Assembly: GCF_023091745.1 (NCBI RefSeq)
Contig: NW_026291777.1
Span: 124,001 to 188,000 of the forward strand
Direction of reading: 5' to 3'
From: Budorcas taxicolor
Taxonomy: Eukaryota > Chordata > Mammalia > Artiodactyla > Bovidae
DNA length: 64,000 nucleotides
How positions within the stretch are numbered: the first letter of the stretch is position 1; the number at the start of each line of letters is the position of its first letter. The translations under genes were made by a program, and so were the position numbers. A model generated the notes under the pieces. It had not been told where the DNA came from, searched no databases, and saw only the letters and a list, made by a program, of their open reading frames with translations. This document shows, in pieces, positions 48,684-60,107 of the stretch.

Positions 48684-51600
48684 ATGGATCTTGGGGTGCT
48701 TCTGAGTCTCCCCAGGGGAGTCAGGCCTCGTCTCGAGTGGGGGCATGCACGTGCGCTTTCCTCCCGAGCTGCAGCAGTAGTGTCACGCTTCCTGTCACGT
48801 GGATCAAGGGATCTGTGGCTTTCCCTCGAGGCTGTCCCTCGAGGCTTTCCCACGAGGCTTTCCCACAGGGCTGTGCCACGTGCCACCTTGGTGTGAGTCG
48901 ATCCTCAGCGTGAAAGACGAGCCGGTGAAGGGAAAAGAGGTTCCTCTGGAATGGACTGAGACATCTGGGGGACTCTTGGAATGGTGGCACGACCCTGGAG
49001 TTCCTCTCGCCGTTCCTGTTGAGAGGGCCTCCTCTTGAGATGCGACGGGAAGGCCGGGAACTCTTTCCCGACGAAGCAGGGAAAGGATCCCTCATCTCGA
49101 GCTACGAGGCGGAAACGGGGCTCCTCTGGATGTGGGCGGGACCCTCGTGATTCCTCTCGAGTGGAGACGGCTAGGTCGGGGAACTTCTTGATTTGCACCA
49201 AGGGTGTGAAGGAGCCTTTCGAAGTTCCAGAGGTGAGGTGTGATCAGCCTCGAGACGCCTCAGCGGAAATGGGCCTCATCTCGCCTGGAGGGGAGAACCT
49301 CCTGGATTTTCTCGAGTTGCGGCAGGTCTTCTCGAGTTACGACGGGGACCTCAGGGACCCGCTCTGGTGGCCTCAGGAAAGGCCAGTCCCCATGCGAGTT
49401 GCTAGGGGACCTCTCGGGATTCCTCTCCTGTCCATGCCGGGGCCTCAGTCCTTGTGTGGAGTCGGGGCCGGAACCTGAGGATTCCTCTCCAGTGTTGCCA
49501 TGGATCTTGGGGTGCTTCTGAGTCTCCCCAGGGGAGTCAGGCCTCGTCTCGAGTGGGGGCATGCACGTGCGCTTTCCTCCCGAGCTGCAGCAGTAGTGTC
49601 ACGCTTCCTGTCACGTGGATCAAGGGATCTGTGGCTTTCCCTCGAGGCTGTCCCTCGAGGCTTTCCCACGAGGCTTTCCCACAGGGCTGTGCCACGTGCC
49701 ACCTTGGTGTGAGTCGATCCTCGGCGTGAAAGACGAGCCGGTGAAGGGAAAAGAGGTTCCTCTGGAATGGACTGAGACATCTGGGGGACTCTTGGAATGG
49801 TGGCACGGCCCTGGAGTTCCTCTCGCCGTTCCTGTTGAGAGGGCCTCCTCTTGAGATGCGACGGGAACGCCGGGAACTCTTTCCCGACGAAGCAGGGAAA
49901 GGATCCCTCATCTCGAGCTACGAGGCGGAAACGGGGCTCCTCTGGATGTGGGCGGGACCCTCGTGATTCCTCTCGAGTGGAGACGGCTAGGTCGGGGAAC
50001 TTCTTGATTTGCACCAAGGGTGTGAAGGAGCCTTTCGAAGTGCCAGAGGTGAGGTGTGATCAGCCTCGAGACGCCTCAGCGGAAATGGGCCTCATCTCGC
50101 CTGGAGGGGAGAACCTCCTGGATTTTCTCGAGTTGCGGCAGGTCTTCTCGAGTTACGACGGGGACCTCAGGGACCCGCTCTGGTGGCCTCAGGAAAGGCC
50201 AGTCCCCATGCGAGTTGCTAGGGGACCTCTCGGGATTCCTCTCCCGTCCATGCCGGGGCCTCAGTCCTTGTGTGGAGTCGGGGCCGGAACCTGAGGATTC
50301 CTCTCCAGTGTTGCCATGGATCTTGGGGTGCTTCTGAGTCTCCCCAGGGGAGTCAGGCCTCGTCTCGAGTGGGGGCATGCACGTGCGCTTTCCTCCCGAG
50401 CTGCAGCAGTAGTGTCACGCTTCCTGTCACGTGGATCAAGGGATCTGTGGCTTTCCCTCGAGGCTGTCCCTCGAGGCTTTCCCACGAGGCTTTCCCACAG
50501 GGCTGTGCCACGTGCCACCTTGGTGTGAGTCGATCCTCGGCGTGAAAGACGAGCCGGTGAAGGGAAAAGAGGTTCCTCTGGAATGGACTGAGACATCTGG
50601 GGGACTCTTGGAATGGTGGCACGACCCTGGAGTTCCTCTCGCCGTTCCTGTTGAGAGGGCCTCCTCTTGAGATGCGACGGGAAGGCCGGGAACTCTTTCC
50701 CGACGAAGCAGGGAAAGGATCCCTCATCTCGAGCTACGAGGCGGAAACGGGGCTCCTCTGGATGTGGGCGGGACCCTCGTGATTCCTCTCGAGTGGAGAC
50801 GGCTAGGTCGGGGAACTTCTTGATTTGCACCAAGGGTGTGAAGGAGCCTTTCGAAGTGCCAGAGGTGAGGTGTGATCAGCCTCGAGACGCCTCAGCGGAA
50901 ATGGGCCTCATCTCGCCTGGAGGGGAGAACCTCCTGGATTTTCTCGAGTTGCGGCAGGTCTTCTCGAGTTACGACGGGGACCTCAGGGACCCGCTCTGGT
51001 GGCCTCAGGAAAGGCCAGTCCCCATGCGAGTTGCTAGGGGACCTCTCGGGATTCCTCTCCTGTCCATGCCGGGGCCTCAGTCCTTGTGTGGAGTCGGGGC
51101 CGGAACCTGAGGATTCCTCTCCAGTGTTGCCATGGATCTTGGGGTGCTTCTGAGTCTCCCCAGGGGAGTCAGGCCTCGTCTCGAGTGGGGGCATGCACGT
51201 GCGCTTTCCTCCCGAGCTGCAGCAGTAGTGTCACGCTTCCTGTCACGTGGATCAAGGGATCTGTGGCTTTCCCTCGAGGCTGTCCCTCGAGGCTTTCCCA
51301 CGAGGCTTTCCCACAGGGCTGTGCCACGTGCCACCTTGGTGTGAGTCGATCCTCGGCGTGAAAGACGAGCCGGTGAAGGGAAAAGAGGTTCCTCTGGAAT
51401 GGACTGAGACATCTGGGGGACTCTTGGAATGGTGGCACGACCCTGGAGTTCCTCTCGCCGTTCCTGTTGAGAGGGCCTCCTCTTGAGATGCGACGGGAAG
51501 GCCGGGAACTCTTTCCCGACGAAGCAGGGAAAGGATCCCTCATCTCGAGCTACGAGGCGGAAACGGGGCTCCTCTGGATGTGGGCGGGACCCTCGTGATT

Positions 51601-52763
51601 CCTCTCGAGTGGAGACGGCTAGGTCGGGGAACTTCTTGATTTGCACCAAGGGTGTGAAGGAGCCTTTCGAAGTGCCAGAGGTGAGGTGTGATCAGCCTCG
51701 AGACGCCTCAGCGGAAATGGGCCTCATCTCGCCTGGAGGGGAGAACCTCCTGGATTTTCTCGAGTTGCGGCAGGTCTTCTCGAGTTACGACGGGGACCTC
51801 AGGGACCCGCTCTGGTGGCCTCAGGAAAGGCCAGTCCCCATGCGAGTTGCTAGGGGACCTCTCGGGATTCCTCTCCTGTCCATGCCGGGGCCTCAGTCCT
51901 TGTGTGGAGTCGGGGCCGGAACCTGAGGATTCCTCTCCAGTGTTGCCATGGATCTTGGGGTGCTTCTGAGTCTCCCCAGGGGAGTCAGGCCTCGTCTCGA
52001 GTGGGGGCATGCACGTGCGCTTTCCTCCCGAGCTGCAGCAGTAGTGTCACGCTTCCTGTCACGTGGATCAAGGGATCTGTGGCTTTCCCTCGAGGCTGTC
52101 CCTCGAGGCTTTCCCACGAGGCTTTCCCACAGGGCTGTGCCACGTGCCACCTTGGTGTGAGTCGATCCTCGGCGTGAAAGACGAGCCGGTGAAGGGAAAA
52201 GAGGTTCCTCTGGAATGGACTGAGACATCTGGGGGACTCTTGGAATGGTGGCACGGCCCTGGAGTTCCTCTCGCCGTTCCTGTTGAGAGGGCCTCCTCTT
52301 GAGATGCGACGGGAACGCCGGGAACTCTTTCCCGACGAAGCAGGGAAAGGATCCCTCATCTCGAGCTACGAGGCGGAAACGGGGCTCCTCTGGATGTGGG
52401 CGGGACCCTCGTGATTCCTCTCGAGTGGAGACGGCTAGGTCGGGGAACTTCTTGATTTGCACCAAGGGTGTGAAGGAGCCTTTCGAAGTGCCAGAGGTGA
52501 GGTGTGATCAGCCTCGAGACGCCTCAGCGGAAATGGGCCTCATCTCGCCTGGAGGGGAGAACCTCCTGGATTTTCTCGAGTTGCGGCAGGTCTTCTCGAG
52601 TTACGACGGGGACCTCAGGGACCCGCTCTGGTGGCCTCAGGAAAGGCCAGTCCCCATGCGAGTTGCTAGGGGACCTCTCGGGATTCCTCTCCCGTCCATG
52701 CCGGGGCCTCAGTCCTTGTGTGGAGTCGGGGCCGGAACCTGAGGATTCCTCTCCAGTGTTGCC
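48684..52763. repeat. Monomers M60-M64 with trimer offset
   Basis: Monomer starts are 48684, 49500, 50316, 51132 and 51948, all 816 bp. About 49.22-50.69 kb matches 51.67-53.13 kb at an offset of 2448 bp. Shared alleles are CTCTCCTGTCC (49427/51875), CACGGCCC (49805/52253), GGAACGCC (49864/52312) and GAAGTGCC. Adjacent units are otherwise almost indistinguishable. Confidence 0.85.
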
Positions 52764-55211
52764 ATGGATCTTGGGGTGCTTCTGAGTCTCCCCAGGGGAG
52801 TCAGGCCTCGTCTCGAGTGGGGGCATGCACGTGCGCTTTCCTCCCGAGCTGCAGCAGTAGTGTCACGCTTCCTGTCACGTGGATCAAGGGATCTGTGGCT
52901 TTCCCTCGAGGCTGTCCCTCGAGGCTTTCCCACGAGGCTTTCCCACAGGGCTGTGCCACGTGCCACCTTGGTGTGAGTCGATCCTCGGCGTGAAAGACGA
53001 GCCGGTGAAGGGAAAAGAGGTTCCTCTGGAATGGACTGAGACATCTGGGGGACTCTTGGAATGGTGGCACGACCCTGGAGTTCCTCTCGCCGTTCCTGTG
53101 AGAGGGCCTCCTCTTGAGATGCGACGGGAATGCCGGGAACTCTTTCCCGACGAAGCAGGGAAAGGATCCCTCATCTCGAGCTACGAGGCGGAAACGGGGC
53201 TCCTCTGGATGTGGGCGGGACCCTCGTGATTCCTCTCGAGTGGAGACGGCTAGGTCGGGAACTTCTTGATTTGCACCAAGGGTGTGAAGGAGCCTTTCGA
53301 AGTTCCAGAGGTGAGGTGTGAACAGCCTCGAGACGCCTCAGCGGAAATGGGCGTCATCTCGCCTGGAGGGGATAACCTCCTGGATTTTCTCGAGTTGCGG
53401 CAGGTCTTCTCGAGTACGACGGGGACCTCAGGGACCCGCTCTGGTGGCCTCAGGAAAGGCCAGTCCCCATGCGAGTTGCTAGGGGACCTCTCGGGATTCC
53501 TCTCCCGTCCATGCCGGGGCCTCAGTCCTTGTGTGGAGTCGGGGCCGGAACCTGAGGATTCCTCTCCAGTGTTGCCATGGATCTTGGGGTGCTTCTGAGT
53601 CTCCCCAGGGGAGTCAGGCCTCGTCTCGAGTGGGGGCATGCACGTGCGCTTTCCTCCCGAGCTGCAGCAGTAGTGTCACGCTTCCTGTCACGTGGATCAA
53701 GGGATCTGTGGCTTTCCCTCGAGGCTGTCCCTCGAGGCTTTCCCACGAGGCTTTCCCACAGGGCTGTGCCACGTGCCACCTTGGTGTGAGTCGATCCTCG
53801 GCGTGAAAGACGAGCCGGTGAAGGGAAAAGAGGTTCCTCTGGAATGGACTGAGACATCTGGGGGACTCTTGGAATGGTGGCACGACCCTGGAGTTCCTCT
53901 CGCCGTTCCTGTTGAGAGGGCCTCCTCTTGAGATGCGACGGGAAGGCCGGGAACTCTTTCCCGACGAAGCAGGGAAAGGATCCCTCATCTCGAGCTACGA
54001 GGCGGAAACGGGGCTCCTCTGGATGTGGGCGGGGACCCTCGTGATTCCTCTCGAGTGGAGACGGCTAGGTCGGGGAACTTCTTGATTTGCACCAAGGGTG
54101 TGAAGGAGCCTTTCGAAGTTCCAGAGGTGAGGTGTGATCAGCCTCGAGACGCCTCAGCGGAATGGGCCTCATCTCGCCTGGAGGGGAGAACCTCCTGATT
54201 TTCTCGAGTTGCGGCAGGTCTTCTCGAGTTACGACGGGGACCTCAGGGACCCGCTCTGGTGGCCTCAGGAAAGGCCAGTCCCCATGCGAGTTGCTAGGGG
54301 ACCTCTCGGGATTCCTCTCCCGTCCATGCCGGGGCCTCAGTCCTTGTGTGGAGTCGGGGCCGGAACTTGAGGATTCCTCTCCAGTGTTGCCATGGATCTT
54401 GGGGTGCTTCTGAGTCTCCCCAGGGGAGTCAGGCCTCGTCTCGAGTGGGGGCATGCACGTGCGCTTTCCCTCCCGAGCTGCAGCAGTAGTGTCACGCTTC
54501 CTGTCACGTGGATCAAGGGATCTGTGGCTTTCCCTCGAGGCTGTCCCTCGAGGCTTTCCCACGAGGCTTTCCCACAGGGCTGTGCCACGTGCCACCTTGG
54601 TGTGAGTCGATCCTCGGCGTGAAAGACGAGCCGGTGAAGGGAAAAGAGGTTCCTCTGGAATGGACTGAGACATCTGGGGGACTCTTGGAATGGTGGCACG
54701 ACCCTGGAGTTCCTCTCGCCGCCGTTCCTGTTGAGAGGGCCTCCTCTTGAGATGCGACGGGAAGGCCGGGAACTCTTTCCCGACGAAGCAGGGAAAGGAT
54801 CCCTCATCTCGAGCTACGAGGCGGAAACGGGGCTCCTCTGGATGTGGGCGGGACCCTCGTGATTCCTCTCGAGTGGAGACGGCTAGGTCGGGGAACTTCT
54901 TGATTTGCACCAAGGGTGTGAAGGAGCCTTTCGAAGTGCCAGAGGTGAGGTGTGATCAGCCTCGAGACGCCTCAGCGGAAATGGGCCTCATCTCGCCTGG
55001 AGGGGAGAACCTCCTGGATTTTCTCGAGTTGCGGCAGGTCTTCTCGAGTTACGACGGGGACCTCAGGGACCCGCTCTGGTGGCCTCAGGAAAGGCCAGTC
55101 CCCATGCGAGTTGCTAGGGGACCTCTCGGGATTCCTCTCCCGTCCATGCCGGGGCCTCAGTCCTTGTGTGGAGTCGGGGCCGGAACCTGAGGATTCCTCT
55201 CCAGTGTTGCC
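52764..55211. repeat. Monomers M65-M67 with clustered small indels
   Basis: Monomer starts are 52764, 53577 and 54392, with lengths 813, 815 and 820 bp. The length changes come from eight small indels between 53099 and 54723. Otherwise the units match the corresponding segment 8160 bp upstream. M65 carries the GTGAACAGCC haplotype near 53317. Confidence 0.85.
53099..54723. other. Cluster of eight small indels, probable consensus error patch
   Basis: Relative to neighbouring monomers, one base is missing in CCTGTTGAG (53099), TCGGGGAAC (about 53257), GAGTTACG (about 53415), CGGAAATGG (about 54161) and CCTGGATT (about 54197). One base is added in GCGGGACC (about 54031) and TTTCCTCCC (about 54469). 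GCC is duplicated in TCGCCGTT (about 54718). All lie in homopolymers or short repeats. The 30 kb to the left has essentially no such changes, so sequencing or assembly error is more likely than biology. Confidence 0.75.
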
Positions 55212-56843
55212 ATGGATCTTGGGGTGCTTCTGAGTCTCCCCAGGGGAGTCAGGCCTCGTCTCGAGTGGGGGCATGCACGTGCGCTTTCCTCCCGAGCTGC
55301 AGCAGTAGTGTCACGCTTCCTGTCACGTGGATCAAGGGATCTGTGGCTTTCCCTCGAGGCTGTCCCTCGAGGCTTTCCCACGAGGCTTTCCCACAGGGCT
55401 GTGCCACGTGCCACCTTGGTGTGAGTCGATCCTCGGCGTGAAAGACGAGCCGGTGAAGGGAAAAGAGGTTCCTCTGGAATGGACTGAGACATCTGGGGGA
55501 CTCTTGGAATGGTGGCACGACCCTGGAGTTCCTCTCGCCGTTCCTGTTGAGAGGGCCTCCTCTTGAGATGCGACGGGAATGCCGGGAACTCTTTCCCGAC
55601 GAAGCAGGGAAAGGATCCCTCATCTCGAGCTACGAGGCGGAAACGGGGCTCCTCTGGATGTGGGCGGGACCCTCGTGATTCCTCTCGAGTGGAGACGGCT
55701 AGGTCGGGGAACTTCTTGATTTGCACCAAGGGTGTGAAGGAGCCTTTCGAAGTTCCAGAGGTGAGGTGTGAACAGCCTCGAGACGCCTCAGCGGAAATGG
55801 GCGTCATCTCGCCTGGAGGGGATAACCTCCTGGATTTTCTCGAGTTGCGGCAGGTCTTCTCGAGTTACGACGGGGACCTCAGGGACCCGCTCTGGTGGCC
55901 TCAGGAAAGGCCAGTCCCCATGCGAGTTGCTAGGGGACCTCTCGGGATTCCTCTCCCGTCCATGCCGGGGCCTCAGTCCTTGTGTGGAGTCGGGGCCGGA
56001 ACCTGAGGATTCCTCTCCAGTGTTGCCATGGATCTTGGGGTGCTTCTGAGTCTCCCCAGGGGAGTCAGGCCTCGTCTCGAGTGGGGGCATGCACGTGCGC
56101 TTTCCTCCCGAGCTGCAGCAGTAGTGTCACGCTTCCTGTCACGTGGATCAAGGGATCTGTGGCTTTCCCTCGAGGCTGTCCCTCGAGGCTTCCCCACGAG
56201 GCTTTCCCACAGGGCTGTGCCACGTGCCACCTTGGTGTGAGTCGATCCTCAGCGTGAAAGACGAGCCGGTGAAGGGAAAAGAGGTTCCTCTGGAATGGAC
56301 TGAGACATCTGGGGGACTCTTGGAATGGTGGCACGACCCTGGAGTTCCTCTCGCCGTTCCTGTTGAGAGGGCCTCCTCTTGAGATGCGACGGGAACGCCG
56401 GGAACTCTTTCCCGACGAAGCAGGGAAAGGATCCCTCATCTCGAGCTACGAGGCGGAAACGGGGCTCCTCTGGATGTGGGCGGGACCCTCGTGATTCCTC
56501 TCGAGTGGAGACGGCTAGGTCGGGGAACTTCTTGATTTGCACCAAGGGTGTGAAGGAGCCTTTCGAAGTGCCAGAGGTGAGGTGTGATCAGCCTCGAGAC
56601 GCCTCAGCGGAAATGGGCCTCATCTCGCCTGGAGGGGAGAACCTCCTGGATTTTCTCGAGTTGCGGCAGGTCTTCTCGAGTTACGACGGGGACCTCAGGG
56701 ACCCGCTCTGGTGGCCTCAGGAAAGGCCAGTCCCCATGCGAGTTGCTAGGGGACCTCTCGGGATTCCTCTCCCGTCCATGCCGGGGCCTCAGTCCTTGTG
56801 TGGAGTCGGGGCCGGAACCTGAGGATTCCTCTCCAGTGTTGCC
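55212..56843. repeat. Monomers M68-M69
   Basis: Monomer starts are 55212 and 56028, both 816 bp. M68 carries the GTGAACAGCC, GGGCGTCATC, GGGGATAACC haplotype near 55769. M69 has CCTCAGCGTG (about 56248) and a private GCTTCCCCACG in its ladder (about 56189). Confidence 0.87.
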
Positions 56844-59800
56844 ATGGATCTTGGGGTGCTTCTGAGTCTCCCCAGGGGAGTCAGGCCTCGTCTCGAGTGG
56901 GGGCATGCACGTGCGCTTTCCTCCCGAGCTGCAGCAGTAGTGTCACGCTTCCTGTCACGTGGATCAAGGGATCTGTGGCTTTCCCTCGAGGCTGTCCCTC
57001 GAGGCTTTCCCACGAGGCTTTCCCACAGGGCTGTGCCACGTGCCACCTTGGTGTGAGTCGATCCTCGGCGTGAAAGACGAGCCGGTGAAGGGAAAAGAGG
57101 TTCCTCTGGAATGGACTGAGACATCTGGGGGACTCTTGGAATGGTGGCACGACCCTGGAGTTCCTCTCGCCATTCCTGTTGAGAGGGCCTCCTATTGAGA
57201 TGCGACGGGAAGGCCGGGAACTCTTTCCCGACGAAGCAGGGAAAGGATCCCTCATGTCGAGCTACGAGGCGGAAACGGGGCTCCTCTGGATGTGGGCGGG
57301 ACCCTCGTGATTCCTCTCGAGTGGAGACGGGTAGGTCGGGGAACTTCTTGATTTGCACCAAGGGTGTGAAGGAGCCTTTCGAAGTGCCAGAGGTGAGGTG
57401 TGATCAGCCTCGAGACGCCTCAGCGGAAATGGGCCTCATCTCGCCTGGAGGGGAGAACCTCCTGGATTTTCTCGAGTTGCGGCAGGTCTTCTCGAGTTAC
57501 GACGGGGACCTCAGGGACCCGCTCTGGTGGCCTCAGGAAAGGCCAGTCCCCATGCGAGTTGCTAGGGGACCTCTCGGGATTCCTCTCCCGTCCATGCCGG
57601 GGCCTCAGTCCTTGTGTGGAGTCGGGGCCGGAACCTGAGGATTCCTCTCCAGTGTTGCCATGGATCTTGGGGTGCTTCTGAGTCTCCCCAGGGGAGTCAG
57701 GCCTCGTCTCGAGTGGGGGCATGCACGTGCGCTTTCCTCCCGAGCTGCAGCAGTAGTGTCCCGCTTCCTGTCACGTGGATCAAGGGATCTGTGGCTTTCC
57801 CTCGAGGCTGTCCCTCGAGGCTTTCCCACGAGGCTTTCCCACAGGGCTGTGCCACGTGCCACCTTGGTGTGAGTCGATCCTCGGCGTGAAAGACGAGCCG
57901 GTGAAGGGAAAAGAGGTTCCTCTGGAATGGACTGAGATATCTGGGGGACTCTTGGAATGGTGGCACGACCCTGGAGTTCCTCTCGCCGTTCCTGTTGAGA
58001 GGGCCTCCTCTTGAGATGCGACGGGAAGGCCGGGAACTCTTTCCCGACGAAGCAGGGAAAGGATCCCTCATCTCGAGCTACGAGGCGGAAACGGGGCTCC
58101 TCTGGATGTGGGCGGGACCCTCGTGATTCCTCTCGAGTGGAGACGGCTAGGTCGGGGAACATCTTGATTTGCACCAAGGGTGTGAAGGACCCTTTCGAAG
58201 TTCCAGAGGTGAGGTGTGATCAGCCTCGAGACGCCTCAGCGGAAATGGGCCTCATCTCGCCTGGAGGGGAGAACCTCCTGGATTTTCTCGAGTTGCGGCA
58301 GGTCTTCTCGAGTTACGACGGGGACCTCAGGGACCCGCTCTGGTGGCCTCAGGAAAGGCTAGTCCCCATGCGAGTTGCTAGGGGACCTCTCGGGATTCCT
58401 CTCCCGTCCATGCCGGGGCCTCAGTCCTTGTGTGGAGTCGGGGCCGGAACCTGAGGATTCCTCTCCAGTGTTGCCATGGATCTTGGGGTGCTTCTGAGTC
58501 TCCCCAGGGGAGTCAGGCCTCGTCTCGAGTGGGGGCATGCACGTGCGCTTTCCTCCCGAGCTGCAGCAGTAGTGTCACGCTTCCTGTCACGTGGATCAAG
58601 GGATCTGTGGCTTTCCCTCGAGGCTGTCCCTCGAGGCTTTCCCACGAGGCTTTCCCACAGGGCTGTGCCACGTGCCACCTTGGTGTGAGTCGATCCTCGG
58701 CGTGAAAGACGAGCCGGTGAAGGGAAAAGAGGTTCCTCTGGAATGGACTGAGACATCTGGGGGACTCTTGGAATGGTGGCACGACCCTGGAGTTCCTCTC
58801 GCCATTCCTGTTGAGAGGGCCTCCTATTGAGATGAGACGGGAAGGCCGGGAACTCTTTCCCGACGAAGCAGGGAAAGGATCCCTCATGTCGAGCTACGAG
58901 GCGGAAACGGGGCTCCTCTGGATGTGGGCGGGACCCTCGTGATTCCTCTCGAGTGGAGACGGGTAGGTCGGGGAACTTCTTGATTTGCACCAAGGGTGTG
59001 AAGGAGCCTTTCGAAGTGCCAGAGGTGAGGTGTGATCAGCCTCGAGACGCCTCAGCGGAAATGGGCCTCATCTCGCCTGGAGGGGAGAACCTCCTGGATT
59101 TTCTCGAGTTGCGGCAGGTCTTCTCGAGTTACGACGGGGACCTCAGGGACCCGCTCTGGTGGCCTCAGGAAAGGCCAGTCCCCATGCGAGTTGCTAGGGG
59201 ACCTCTCGGGATTCCTCTCCCGTCCATGCCGGGGCCTCAGTCCTTGTGTGGAGTCGGGGCCGGAACCTGAGGATTCCTCTCCAGTGTTGCCATGGATCTT
59301 GGGGTGCTTCTGAGTCTCCCCAGGGGAGTCAGGCCTCGTCTCGAGTGGGGGCATGCACGTGCGCTTTCCTCCCGAGCTGCAGCAGTAGTGTCCCGCTTCC
59401 TGTCACGTGGATCAAGGGATCTGTGGCTTTCCCTCGAGGCTGTCCCTCGAGGCTTTCCCACGAGGCTTTCCCACAGGGCTGTGCCACGTGCCACCTTGGT
59501 GTGAGTCGATCCTCGGCGTGAAAGACGAGCCGGTGAAGGGAAAAGAGGTTCCTCTGGAATGGACTGAGATATCTGGGGGACTCTTGGAATGGTGGCACGA
59601 CCCTGGAGTTCCTCTCGCCGTTCCTGTTGAGAGGGCCTCCTCTTGAGATGCGACGGGAAGGCCGGGAACTCTTTCCCGACGAAGCAGGGAAAGGATCCCT
59701 CATCTCGAGCTACGAGGCGGAAACGGGGCTCCTCTGGATGTGGGCGGGACCCTCGTGATTCCTCTCGAGTGGAGACGGCTAGGTCGGGGAACATCTTGAT

Positions 59801-60107
59801 TTGCACCAAGGGTGTGAAGGACCCTTTCGAAGTTCCAGAGGTGAGGTGTGATCAGCCTCGAGACGCCTCAGCGGAAATGGGCCTCATCTCGCCTGGAGGG
59901 GAGAACCTCCTGGATTTTCTCGAGTTGCGGCAGGTCTTCTCGAGTTACGACGGGGACCTCAGGGACCCGCTCTGGTGGCCTCAGGAAAGGCTAGTCCCCA
60001 TGCGAGTTGCTAGGGGACCTCTCGGGATTCCTCTCCCGTCCATGCCGGGGCCTCAGTCCTTGTGTGGAGTCGGGGCCGGAACCTGAGGATTCCTCTCCAG
60101 TGTTGCC
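56844..60107. repeat. 1632-bp dimer duplication (M70-M71 / M72-M73)
   Basis: Monomer starts are 56844, 57660, 58476 and 59292, all 816 bp. Segments match at an offset of 1632 bp from about 56.73 kb. Shared alleles are TCGCCATTCC with CTCCTATTG (57168/58800), CTCATGTCGAGC (57252/58884), GGGTAGGTC, GTGTCCCGC (57757/59389), GAGATATCTG (57935/59567), GGGGAACATC (58153/59785) and AGGCTAGTCCC (58356/59988). The one clear difference is GATGAGACGGG at 58831, which reads GATGCGACGGG in the left copy. The repeat continues to about 60448 before diverging. Confidence 0.9.
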
